From contig DEVL01000003.1 in NCBI GenBank assembly GCA_002363385.1, positions 248,505 through 312,504 of the forward strand: 64,000 nucleotides of DNA. The letters are read 5' to 3'. Position numbers and translations under genes: made by a program. Under the pieces are notes generated by a model. That model saw only the letters and a program-made list of their open reading frames with translations. It was not told the DNA's origin and did not search any database. Of the stretch, positions 48,497 to 56,500 are shown one piece after another (within the stretch, counting starts at the first letter, position 1; each line of letters opens with the position of its first letter). The stretch comes from Stenotrophomonas maltophilia. GTDB lineage: Bacteria > Pseudomonadota > Gammaproteobacteria > Xanthomonadales > Xanthomonadaceae.

Positions 48497-50212
48497 ATGA
48501 GCGACAAACCGCTGACCGATTTGACCTTCTCCTCCTTCGAGCTGCACCCGGCCCTGCAGGCCGGCCTTGAAGGAGCCGGATTCACCCGCTGCACGCCCAT
48601 CCAGGCGCTGACCCTGCCGGTCGCGCTGCCCGGCGGCGACGTCGCCGGCCAGGCCCAGACGGGTACCGGCAAGACCCTGGCCTTCCTGGTCGCCGTGGTC
48701 AACCGCCTGCTGACCCGTCCGGCGCTGGCCGACCGCAAGCCGGAGGACCCGCGCGCGCTGATCCTGGCCCCGACCCGTGAGCTGGCCATCCAGATCCACA
48801 AGGACGCTGTGAAGTTCGGCTCCGACCTTGGCCTGCGCTTCGCGCTGGTCTACGGTGGCGTGGACTACGACAAGCAGCGCGAGATCCTGCAGCAGGGCGT
48901 GGACGTGATCATCGCCACCCCGGGCCGCCTGATCGACTACGTCAAGCAGCACAAGGTGGTCTCGCTGCACGCCTGCGAAATCTGCGTGCTCGACGAAGCC
49001 GACCGCATGTTCGATCTGGGCTTCATCAAGGACATCCGTTTCCTGCTGCGCCGTATGCCCGAGCGCACCACGCGCCAGACGCTGCTGTTCAGCGCCACGC
49101 TCAGCCATCGCGTGCTGGAGCTGGCCTACGAGCACATGAACGAGCCGCAGAAGCTGGTGGTGGAAAGCGAATCGATCACCGCCGCCCGCGTGCGCCAGCG
49201 CATCTACTTCCCGGCCGACGAAGAGAAGATCCCGCTGCTGCTGGGCCTGCTCTCGCGCAGCGAAGGCGCCCGCACCATGGTGTTCGTCAACACCAAGGTG
49301 TTTGTCGAACGCGTGGCGCGTTCGCTGGAAAAGGCAGGTTACCGCGTCGGCGTGTTGTCCGGCGATGTGCCGCAGAAGAAGCGAGAGAGCCTGCTCAACC
49401 GCTTCCAGAAGGGCCAGCTGGAAATCCTGGTGGCCACCGATGTCGCCGCCCGCGGCCTGCACATCGACGGTATCAAGTACGTCTACAACTACGATCTGCC
49501 GTTCGATGCGGAAGATTACGTGCACCGTATCGGCCGTACCGCGCGCCTGGGCGAAGAAGGCGATGCGATCAGCTTCGCCTGCGAGCGCTACGCGATGGGC
49601 CTGCCGGACATCGAGGCCTACATCGAGCAGAAGATTCCGGTCGAGCCGGTCACCAGCGAAATCCTGACCCCGATTCCGCGCGCGCCGCGTGCGCCGTCGC
49701 CGGAAGGCGAGGGTGATGCCGAGGGCGACGAGAACGAGAGCGTCGGCCAGATCTTCCGCGAAGCGCGTGAAGCGCGTGCGGCCGAAGAACAGCGCCGTGG
49801 CGGTGGCAGCAGCAGCCGTGGCGGCAAGCCGGCCGGTGGCCGCGGCGAACGCCGTGCACCGGGTGAGCGCAGTGCCGATGGCAAACCGCGCCGTGAGCGC
49901 AAGCCGCGCGTGGAAGGCGACCAGCCGGTGGCTGCCGCCGCCGATGCCGTGGCCAAGCCGCAGCTCGCCCCGACCGCCGCCCCGTCTGCCGACGGCAGCC
50001 CGGCCGTGGAAGGTGAGCGCGCGCCGCGCAAGCGTCGTCGTCGTCGCCACGGCCGCCCGGTCGAAGGTGCCGAAGGCGCGGCAGCCACCGGCCCGGTGAC
50101 CCCGGTGCAGGTGACGGCCAAGCCGATGCGCGGTACGCCGACCGCCGATCCGGGCGCGTCGTTCCTGACCCGCCTGGGCCGCAAGATCCGCCGGATGCTG
50201 TCCGGTTCGTAA
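48497..50212 (+). CDS. rhlB: ATP-dependent RNA helicase RhlB
   Basis: 571 aa DEAD-box helicase, the RNA-unwinding partner of RNase E in the degradosome. Motifs in order: Q motif (CTPIQALTLPVALPGGDV), I AQTGTGKT, Ia PTRELAIQI, II VLDEADRMFD, III SATLS, IV/V MVFVNTK, ATDVAARGLHI, VI HRIGRTARLG. Past about residue 395 there is a long low-complexity tail: acidic, then RG/Lys-rich with RKRRRRRHGRPVEG. This matches Xanthomonas RhlB rather than the 421-aa E. coli one. The frame is open to 48371, but the family start is ATG 48497 (MSDKPLTDLTFSSFEL). Confidence 0.94.
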   Translation: MSDKPLTDLTFSSFELHPALQAGLEGAGFTRCTPIQALTLPVALPGGDVAGQAQTGTGKTLAFLVAVVNRLLTRPALADRKPEDPRALILAPTRELAIQIHKDAVKFGSDLGLRFALVYGGVDYDKQREILQQGVDVIIATPGRLIDYVKQHKVVSLHACEICVLDEADRMFDLGFIKDIRFLLRRMPERTTRQTLLFSATLSHRVLELAYEHMNEPQKLVVESESITAARVRQRIYFPADEEKIPLLLGLLSRSEGARTMVFVNTKVFVERVARSLEKAGYRVGVLSGDVPQKKRESLLNRFQKGQLEILVATDVAARGLHIDGIKYVYNYDLPFDAEDYVHRIGRTARLGEEGDAISFACERYAMGLPDIEAYIEQKIPVEPVTSEILTPIPRAPRAPSPEGEGDAEGDENESVGQIFREAREARAAEEQRRGGGSSSRGGKPAGGRGERRAPGERSADGKPRRERKPRVEGDQPVAAAADAVAKPQLAPTAAPSADGSPAVEGERAPRKRRRRRHGRPVEGAEGAAATGPVTPVQVTAKPMRGTPTADPGASFLTRLGRKIRRMLSGS

Positions 50213-50226
50213 GACCTGGCGGATGA

Positions 50227-50255
50227 GGTAGTGCCGGCCGCTGGCCGGCTCTACC
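50227..50255. repeat. SMAG/GTAG REP palindrome between rhlB and ftsE
   Basis: GGTAG-T-GCCGGCC-GCT-GGCCGGC-T-CTACC: a nearly perfect palindrome with GTAG/CTAC tips, lying 15 bases after the rhlB stop; probably acts as a 3'-end hairpin protecting the rhlB mRNA. Confidence 0.85.
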
Positions 50256-50315
50256 GATCAGCCCCCATCAGGCTGCCGTTACCTACGCGCCACCCTCGTC
50301 CTGCATAATCAGGGA

Positions 50316-51002
50316 ATGAGCGTCCTGCGTTTTGACAATGTCAGCAAACAATATGCCGGCGGCCACCAGGCACTGGTGGACGTCAGCTTCGATGTCGCCC
50401 TCGGGGAAATGCTGTTCGTCACCGGCCATTCCGGTGCGGGCAAGAGCACCCTGCTCAAGTTGATCCATCTGGACGAGCGGCCCAGCCGCGGCGCGGTGAT
50501 CTTCGATGAGCGCAATCTGTTGAAGGTGCGCGGTGGCAGCATTCCGCGGCATCGACGCGAAGTCGGTGCGGTCTACCAGGACCACCGCCTGCTGATGGAC
50601 CGCAGCATCGCCGAGAACGTCGCGCTGCCGTTGATCCTGCGCGGCACCCGCCGCAACGAGATCGGCAAGCGCGTGCGCTCGGTGCTCGAACGCATGGGCC
50701 TGGGCCATCGCGAAAAAGCCCTGCCTTCGCAGCTGTCGGCCGGTGAGCAGCAGCGCGTTGGCATTGCCCGTGCGATTGTCGGCGAGCCCAAGCTGCTGGT
50801 CGCCGATGAGCCGACCGGCAATCTCGACCCGACGTTGGCAGCGGAAATCATGGCCTTGTTCGCCGAGCTGCCCGACCGCGGCACCAGCGTGCTGGTGGTC
50901 AGCCACGATCTGCCCCTGCTGCGGCGCATGCGCAAGCGCGTGCTGATCCTGGACCACGGCCGCCTGGTCGATGACATCTCGCCGCAGGACCTGGCCGAAT
51001 GA
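50316..51002 (+). CDS. ftsE: Cell division ATP-binding protein FtsE
   Basis: 228 aa ABC-type ATPase of the FtsEX complex that regulates peptidoglycan hydrolases at the septum. Walker A GHSGAGKST (about residues 40-48), Q-loop AVYQDHRLL, signature LSAGEQQRVGIAR, Walker B LLVADEPTGNLDP and the switch His in VVSHDLPLL. It overlaps ftsX by four bases (ATGA), the conserved pairing. Confidence 0.96.
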   Translation: MSVLRFDNVSKQYAGGHQALVDVSFDVALGEMLFVTGHSGAGKSTLLKLIHLDERPSRGAVIFDERNLLKVRGGSIPRHRREVGAVYQDHRLLMDRSIAENVALPLILRGTRRNEIGKRVRSVLERMGLGHREKALPSQLSAGEQQRVGIARAIVGEPKLLVADEPTGNLDPTLAAEIMALFAELPDRGTSVLVVSHDLPLLRRMRKRVLILDHGRLVDDISPQDLAE

Positions 51003-51949
51003 ATACCCCGGTGACCAAAGAAACCGCCGCGCCATCGCGCCTGGGCGTGTGGCTGCACCACCACGGCCACAGCGTGGTCTTCAGCCTCGGCCGCGCGTGG
51101 CGCAAGCCGTGGGCGACCCTGCTGACCGTGATGGTCATGGCACTGGCGCTGGCCCTGCCGCTGGGCCTGTCGATCGCGCTGGACAACCTCAAGCACTTCG
51201 CTGGCAGCGTGCAGCAATCGCGCGACATCAACCTGTTCCTCAAGACTGATGCCGGTGCCGATGCGGCCGGCCAGGTCGCCGAGACCCTGCGCGGCCGCGC
51301 CGATGTGGCCAACGTCACCGTGCAGACACCCGAGCAGGGCTTGGCCGAGCTGCGCGAGAGCGCCGGGCTGGGCGAAGCGATCGATGCGCTGCATGACAAC
51401 CCGCTGCCGACCCTGCTGATCGTGACGCCGGGCGAGGGCGCTGATGACACGCGCCTGGCACAGTCGCTGGAAGGCCTGCCGCAGGCCGATCTGGTGCAGC
51501 ACGATGCGCTGTGGCGCAAGCGCCTGGATGGCTGGCTCGGATTCGGCACGCGCCTGGTGCAGGTGTTGTCGGTCCTGCTCGGCCTGGGGGCCGCGCTGGT
51601 GGTCGGCAATACCGTGCGGCTGGACATCCAGGCCCGCCGCGATGAGATCGGTGTGCTGCAGCTGCTCGGGGCCAGCGATGGGTTCATCCGCCGCCCGTTC
51701 CTGTACCTGGGCGCGTGGTACGGCCTGGGTGCCGGTGCCGTCGCGCTGGCGCTGATCGGCGCGGCCGGGCTGGCGTTGCGCCCGCCGCTGGCCGCGCTCT
51801 CGCAGAGTTACGGCAGCCCGTTCGTGCTGCACGGTCTGGATCTGCTGCATTCGTCGTTCGTGCTGCTCGGCACCGTCGTGCTGGGCTGGCTGGGCGCCTG
51901 GCTGGTGACAGGGCATTTCCTGCGCCAGACCCGTCCGACCGAAACCTGA
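50999..51949 (+). CDS. ftsX: Cell division protein FtsX
   Basis: 316 aa inner-membrane partner of FtsE. A cytoplasmic N-terminus (~35 aa) precedes TM1 (WATLLTVMVMALALALPLGL), a periplasmic loop (residues about 65-180) that contacts hydrolase activators, then three further TMs (LGFGTRLVQVLSVLLGLGAAL, LGAWYGLGAGAVALALIG, and VLLGTVVLGWLGAWLVTGHF). It overlaps ftsE and is followed 7 bases later by the double-receiver gene, suggesting a four-gene transcript with ung. No rpoH follows, unlike E. coli. Confidence 0.95.
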   Translation: MNTPVTKETAAPSRLGVWLHHHGHSVVFSLGRAWRKPWATLLTVMVMALALALPLGLSIALDNLKHFAGSVQQSRDINLFLKTDAGADAAGQVAETLRGRADVANVTVQTPEQGLAELRESAGLGEAIDALHDNPLPTLLIVTPGEGADDTRLAQSLEGLPQADLVQHDALWRKRLDGWLGFGTRLVQVLSVLLGLGAALVVGNTVRLDIQARRDEIGVLQLLGASDGFIRRPFLYLGAWYGLGAGAVALALIGAAGLALRPPLAALSQSYGSPFVLHGLDLLHSSFVLLGTVVLGWLGAWLVTGHFLRQTRPTET

Positions 51950-51956
51950 GGCCCGC

Positions 51957-52799
51957 ATGCGCCCGCAAGTCCTCAAGCACCTCGCCGACGACGCGCCGCG
52001 CGTGATGGTCGTCGATGGTTCCAAGCTGGTCCGCAAGCTGATTGCCGATGTGCTGCAACGCGAACTGCCGGCGGTGGAGGTGGTGGGCTGCGCGAGCATC
52101 GCCGAGGCGCGTGCGGCACTGGACGCCGGTCCGGTCAGCCTGGTCACCACTTCGCTCACCCTGAGCGACGGTGACGGGCTGGCACTGGCGCGCATCGTGC
52201 GCGACGCGGCGGGCCAGGCCTACGTGCCGGTGATCGTGGTGTCCGGCGATGCGCAGCAGCATCTGGAGCAACGCCGCTTCACCGAGTACGTCACCGATTA
52301 TTTCGACAAGGCGCTCGGCCACGAAGCACTGGCCACCTTCATTCGCGGCTACGTGCAACCGGAGACGATTCCGGGCGCGACGATCCTGTATGTCGAAGAC
52401 AGTCGCGTCGTTGCCGAGGCGACCAAGCGCATGCTCGAACGGCAGGGCTTGAACGTGTTGCACGTGCTGACGGCTGAAGATGCTTTCGCCCTGCTCACTG
52501 CCGAGTCGCTTGGCCGCAGCAGCCATCGCATCGATCTGGTGCTTACCGATGTCACGCTCAAGGGCGAGCTCAGTGGCCGCGATGTGGTGCAGCGCGTGCG
52601 GGTGGACTTCGGCTACGGCAAGCGCCGCCTGCCGGTGCTGGTGATGACCGGTGACGGCAACCCGCACAATCAATCCGGCCTGCTGCAGGCCGGTGCCAAC
52701 GATCTGGTGCAGAAGCCGATCGAAGAGCGGCTGCTCATCACCAAGGTATTGTTCCAGCTGCGCCTGTCCCGCCTCAACGACAAACCTGTATTGCGATGA
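51957..52799 (+). CDS. Two-receiver (REC-REC) response regulator, first receiver degenerate
   Basis: 280 aa made of two receiver domains with no output domain. REC1 (about 15-130) starts VMVVDGSKLVRKL but has VSLVTTSLTLSDGDG where the phospho-accepting Asp should be (Ser there), so it is probably unphosphorylatable. REC2 (about 140-270) has VEDSRVVAEATKRML, the intact acceptor in LVLTDVTLKGELSG, and KPIEERL. It may act as an adaptor or phosphate sink. It overlaps ung by four bases, and sits in a ftsE-ftsX-REC-ung run with no cognate kinase nearby. Confidence 0.8.
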   Translation: MRPQVLKHLADDAPRVMVVDGSKLVRKLIADVLQRELPAVEVVGCASIAEARAALDAGPVSLVTTSLTLSDGDGLALARIVRDAAGQAYVPVIVVSGDAQQHLEQRRFTEYVTDYFDKALGHEALATFIRGYVQPETIPGATILYVEDSRVVAEATKRMLERQGLNVLHVLTAEDAFALLTAESLGRSSHRIDLVLTDVTLKGELSGRDVVQRVRVDFGYGKRRLPVLVMTGDGNPHNQSGLLQAGANDLVQKPIEERLLITKVLFQLRLSRLNDKPVLR

Positions 52800-53515
52800 A
52801 TGATGATGTAGTCCCCAGCATCCAGCTCGAACCGAGCTGGAAGGCGCGGATCGGCGATTACCTGCTGCGCCCGGAGATGCGTGAACTCTCTGCGTTCCTG
52901 CGACAGCGCAAAGCGGCCGGTGCGCAGGTGTTTCCGCCGGGCACGCAGATCTTCGCCGCCTTTGATGCCACCCCCTTCGACCAGGTCAAGGTCGTCATCC
53001 TGGGCCAGGATCCGTATCACGGCTACGGCCAGGCGCATGGCCTGAGTTTCTCGGTGATGCCGGGCGTGCCGGTGCCGCCGTCGCTGCTGAACATCTACAA
53101 AGAGATCGAGGCCGATCTGGGCATTGCGCGTCCGGATCATGGGTGCCTGCTGCCGTGGGCACGTCGCGGCGTGCTGTTGCTCAATGCGGTGCTGACCGTG
53201 GAAGCGGGCAACGCCGGTGCGCACCAGCGGCGCGGCTGGGAAGGCTTCACCGACCACGTGGTGGATACCCTCAACCGCGAGCGCGAAGGCCTGGTGTTCC
53301 TGCTGTGGGGCAGCTACGCCCAGCAGAAGGGCAAGGTCATCGATACCGGCCGGCATCGCGTGCTCAAGGCACCGCATCCCTCGCCGCTGTCGGCGCATCG
53401 TGGCTTCCTGGGCTGCCGGCATTTCTCGATGACCAACGAGTACCTGCAGCGCCGCGGCCACGGCAGCATCGACTGGTCGCTGCCACCGCGCGCCGCGCTG
53501 GATATGTCGGCCTGA
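52796..53515 (+). CDS. ung: Uracil-DNA glycosylase
   Basis: 239 aa family-1 UDG that excises uracil from DNA. Water-activating motif GQDPYHGYGQAHGLSFS near residue 64; catalytic His motif HPSPLSAHRGF near residue 190; LLWGSYAQQKG between them. Size and motifs are canonical. It begins ATGA inside the preceding receiver gene. Confidence 0.97.
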   Translation: MNDDVVPSIQLEPSWKARIGDYLLRPEMRELSAFLRQRKAAGAQVFPPGTQIFAAFDATPFDQVKVVILGQDPYHGYGQAHGLSFSVMPGVPVPPSLLNIYKEIEADLGIARPDHGCLLPWARRGVLLLNAVLTVEAGNAGAHQRRGWEGFTDHVVDTLNREREGLVFLLWGSYAQQKGKVIDTGRHRVLKAPHPSPLSAHRGFLGCRHFSMTNEYLQRRGHGSIDWSLPPRAALDMSA

Positions 53516-53532
53516 GGAGTGCCGGTCGTGGC

Positions 53533-53892
53533 CTACACGACCAGCATCTCGATGATGGATTGCGCGACCTGCCGCTTACGCGGAGGCAGGCGCCGCAGCA
53601 GTGACAGCACGTTACCCTCCAGGTCATCGCGCACGTAGTCCTGCGCAGGCGTCCTCACCGTGAGTTCTTCTCCGTTGGCCTTGCAGATCCCGCGCCCAGT
53701 GGCCAACCACTCGAAGCGGACACGCGTACTGATGGCGACATGTGCCAGGTGCGACACACTCGGGTGCGTGCCGCCGCGCCGTTCCCATTGCGCCACGGCA
53801 CTGCGTTTGACGCCGGTTTGAACGGCCAACTGCGTCTGTGACATCCCTGCACTGGTGCGTGCTGCGCGAATTCGATCCGACATCGCCAACAT
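53533..53892 (-). CDS. XRE-family helix-turn-helix regulator
   Basis: 119 aa. The HTH (about residues 6-62: IRAARTSAGMSQTQLAVQTG, KRSAVAQWERRG) is of the Cro/C1 type; the C-terminal half (RRLPPRKRQVAQSIIEMLVV) may dimerise. It starts at ATG 53892, where GGGGAAGG is 4-11 bases upstream. It is convergent with ung (17 bases between stops) and divergent from the large surface-protein genes, so it could regulate them; that is inference only. TATCGATA (53930-53937) is an 8-bp palindrome just upstream of its start and a candidate operator. Confidence 0.85.
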   Translation of the reverse strand: MLAMSDRIRAARTSAGMSQTQLAVQTGVKRSAVAQWERRGGTHPSVSHLAHVAISTRVRFEWLATGRGICKANGEELTVRTPAQDYVRDDLEGNVLSLLRRLPPRKRQVAQSIIEMLVV

Positions 53893-54219
53893 GGCCTTCC
53901 CCTTTCTCGGTCCTTGAACGGTGGATGGTTATCGATACTTACCGGGCAGTGATTCTTTTCGTGCTCTGTACAGAATGACTTGCCGCCACTGTCGCCCTAG
54001 GCGCTCCACCGATAAACCGCGAGCCGACAGTAAAACTTCCCCCTGCATCTTATGTGGCCGGTTTGACGCTTTCCACCCGTCGACGTACTTAATCCCTCAA
54101 GCCGGCCATGACGCGCCGGGATATCCAAAACATCGGAAGCAGGCCGATGCCCTGTCGCTCATGGCCGGTACCCATCGGCCCGTGACAGATCGCTTACGCC
54201 AGGACGCAGGGGATGGCGG
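53893..54219. promoter_or_regulatory. Divergent intergenic region before the surface-protein genes
   Basis: 327 bases, less GC-rich than the flanking genes. Contains the palindrome TATCGATA (53930-53937), and a weak promoter for the rightward gene: -35 TTGACG (54063-54068), 19-base spacing to CTTAAT (54088-54093). I looked for a c-di-GMP (GEMM) riboswitch and saw none. Confidence 0.35.
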
Positions 54220-56388
54220 ATGGATAAAGTTTCTGTTGTGAAGTTGGCGTTAGGGCGATTCAGTTTGATGGCCCGAACCCTGTTATTTGTGACGCTCATC
54301 GCATTAACTTCTGGTATTTATTCAGCGAATGCCCAATCGGCCTGCACTGCCGGTGCGTGCGTCAGCGCCGGGCCGCGGCTGGCCTCGATCGATTCCGCCC
54401 AGAGTCCGGTGCTCAATCTGCTGTTTGGCGCGTTGCTGCCCGGCACGTCCCTGAATCTCTCGGTGGCCGACTGGAACAACTTGGCCGGCGCAAACATCAA
54501 TCTCAACGCGCTGCTGACCCAGCTCAACGGCGGCGTGGTGGTCAGTGATCCCAGCCAGGTGCTCAACACCAACATCACCCTGGGCCAGCTGCGTGCGGCC
54601 ATGGTGCAGGTGCTGCAGGCCGACGGACAGACCGCGGCGGCCAACGTGCTTAACGCGCTCCCGCTGGGAGTGGCCGGCACCAGCGGCAGCATCCGCCTGG
54701 CCGACATCCTTCAGATCGCCCTGCCGACCGGTTCGCTGGCGACCGTGCGGTTGAACGTGCTGGATCTGCTCACCGGCAGCGTGCAGCTCTACAACTTCCG
54801 CAACGTGCTCACCACGCCCACGCCGATCACGGTGAACACCGCTGCGCTCGGGCTCAACGGCGTGGCCAACGTGCGCCTGTGGGCGCAGGTGATCGAGCCA
54901 CCCGTCTACAACTGCGGCGCGGTCGGTGCGGCGTTCCACAGCGCGGCGATCCGCATCAAGCTGGATCTGGATCTGGTGCAGGGATTGAACACCGGCACGC
55001 TCAGCGCGGCGCTCAGTGGCCTCAATCTACTGGGTGTCACACTCTCCAACACGAGTGTCAGTGCTGATGTGCTGCACCTGCAGCTGTATGCCGATGTCGC
55101 CCGCGCGGAAGGCACGATCTCGGCCATCAACCTGGTGGGCAACGCGGTCACCCTGCAGGCCCGCCCCGGCCTGGTGAACCTGTATGTCGGCCAGATCAGC
55201 GACGCCACGTTCTTCAACCGCAGCACGGTGCTCACCGATACCGCGCTGACGGCCGCCACGTTGACCTCGCTCAGCGTGCGGGTGCGTGTGTCGGCCAACG
55301 TGCTGGGTCTGCTCACGCCGATTGCCGATATCACCATCCCGCTGACGGTCAGCATCCGCAGTTTCGCCACGGCCACGCCGGGGCTGCAGAGCGCCAGCTT
55401 CACCGGGCTCTATCCACAGACACGCACGTTGAGCGCCGGTACGGTCAGTGCGGCGACCATGGTGTCCACGCTGGTCAATTCGCTCAGCATCCAGGTCACC
55501 AGTGGCAACCCTACGGTCACGCTGCTGGGCGGCATCGCCTTGCCGTTGCCGGTAGCAGACCTGGTCAACGGGATCGTCAACACGCTGCTCACGCCGATCC
55601 GCACGCAGGTCAATGCGCTGGTCACGCCCGTGTTGACCGCGCTGCTGGGCGGGCTCGTCGACAATCTACTGGCGCTGCTCGGCATCCGCATCGGCCAGGC
55701 GGTCTTCACCGTCGAAGGCATCACCCAGGCGTGCGCGGCGACACTGCAGCTGGTCAAGGACCTGCAACCGACCAGCGATACCGGGCGCTTCAATCTGTCC
55801 ATCACCTACAACGGCAGCACCGTTGGCTCAGCGAGCAACGTGGGCAACAACGGTGCTACCGCGGCGGTGATCACCGTGCCCGGTGGCAGCTACGCGCTGG
55901 CTGAAGCTGCTGCGGCCGGCACCACGCTCACCCGCTACGCCAGCACCTGGCAGTGCACCGACCAGAACAACGCCGTGGTGTCCTCCGGCACCGGAGGCAG
56001 CTTCACGCTGCAGGCGCCGGCGCTGACCGCCACGGCGGTGACCCTGGTCTGCCGGATCACCAATCGAACACGACAGGCCGATCTGTCCATCACCAAGACC
56101 GATGGCAGCGGCAGCTACACGCCAGGCGGTACCGCGACCTACACGCTGCTGGTTCGCAATGACGGCCCCGATGCCGTGACCAACGCCGTGGTCAACGACA
56201 GCCTTCCCAACGGCACCACGCTGCGTGGCGCCTGGACCTGTAGTGCCACCAGTGGCAGCACCTGTGCTGCGGCGAGCGGCGGTGCAGTGGGTGGCAACGC
56301 CGTGAATGTCGGGGTGAGTCTCATCAATGGGGGGCAGGCCACGATCAGCGTACCGGTCAGTTTCAGCAGCAGTCCCGGCGCGTACTAG
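54220..56388 (+). CDS. Secreted protein with TadG C-terminal-like body, prealbumin-like segment and a truncated DUF11 domain
   Basis: 722 aa. Signal peptide about 15-39 (MARTLLFVTLIALTSGIYSA, then NAQS). Residues about 55-480 resemble the C-terminal half of TadG-like (DUF2134) proteins: LSVADWNNLAGANINLNALL, LNTNITLGQLRAAMVQVLQ, ARAEGTISAINL ... ARPGLVNLYVGQISDATFFN. Residues about 505-620 look like a prealbumin-type domain (LQLVKDLQPTSDTGRFNL, VITVPGGSYALAEAAAAG). The C-terminus is DUF11 (ADLSITKTDGSGSYTPGGTA, VRNDGPDAVTNAVVNDSLPN), but it stops at VSFSSSPGAY, about two thirds into the domain. The downstream gene continues it. A purine-rich AGGGGA lies 7-12 bases before the ATG. Confidence 0.78.
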   Translation: MDKVSVVKLALGRFSLMARTLLFVTLIALTSGIYSANAQSACTAGACVSAGPRLASIDSAQSPVLNLLFGALLPGTSLNLSVADWNNLAGANINLNALLTQLNGGVVVSDPSQVLNTNITLGQLRAAMVQVLQADGQTAAANVLNALPLGVAGTSGSIRLADILQIALPTGSLATVRLNVLDLLTGSVQLYNFRNVLTTPTPITVNTAALGLNGVANVRLWAQVIEPPVYNCGAVGAAFHSAAIRIKLDLDLVQGLNTGTLSAALSGLNLLGVTLSNTSVSADVLHLQLYADVARAEGTISAINLVGNAVTLQARPGLVNLYVGQISDATFFNRSTVLTDTALTAATLTSLSVRVRVSANVLGLLTPIADITIPLTVSIRSFATATPGLQSASFTGLYPQTRTLSAGTVSAATMVSTLVNSLSIQVTSGNPTVTLLGGIALPLPVADLVNGIVNTLLTPIRTQVNALVTPVLTALLGGLVDNLLALLGIRIGQAVFTVEGITQACAATLQLVKDLQPTSDTGRFNLSITYNGSTVGSASNVGNNGATAAVITVPGGSYALAEAAAAGTTLTRYASTWQCTDQNNAVVSSGTGGSFTLQAPALTATAVTLVCRITNRTRQADLSITKTDGSGSYTPGGTATYTLLVRNDGPDAVTNAVVNDSLPNGTTLRGAWTCSATSGSTCAAASGGAVGGNAVNVGVSLINGGQATISVPVSFSSSPGAY

Positions 56389-56411
56389 CGCCGGGAGCAG
56401 CATCGCGTGCA

Positions 56412-56431
56412 GCGCAGGGATCGCCCTGCGC
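56412..56431 (+). other. Hairpin between the two surface-protein genes
   Basis: GCGCAGGG-ATCG-CCCTGCGC, a perfect 8-bp stem without a T run, in the 112-base gap. It is not a terminator; it may mark mRNA processing or differential stability between the two cistrons. Confidence 0.6.
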
Positions 56432-56500
56432 CGGGATGGACAGGACCACCACAGCCGAACGGACCGACCAGGGCCGTTGGCCGCTTTCGAGGATGAACGC

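Noticed and set aside
53893..54219. Possible c-di-GMP (GEMM) riboswitch before the surface-protein gene
   Set aside because: The conserved GGGACGCAAAGCC-type core and the GNRA receptor are absent.
56412..56431. Transcription terminator between the two surface genes
   Set aside because: The hairpin is strong but no T run follows, so intrinsic termination is unlikely.
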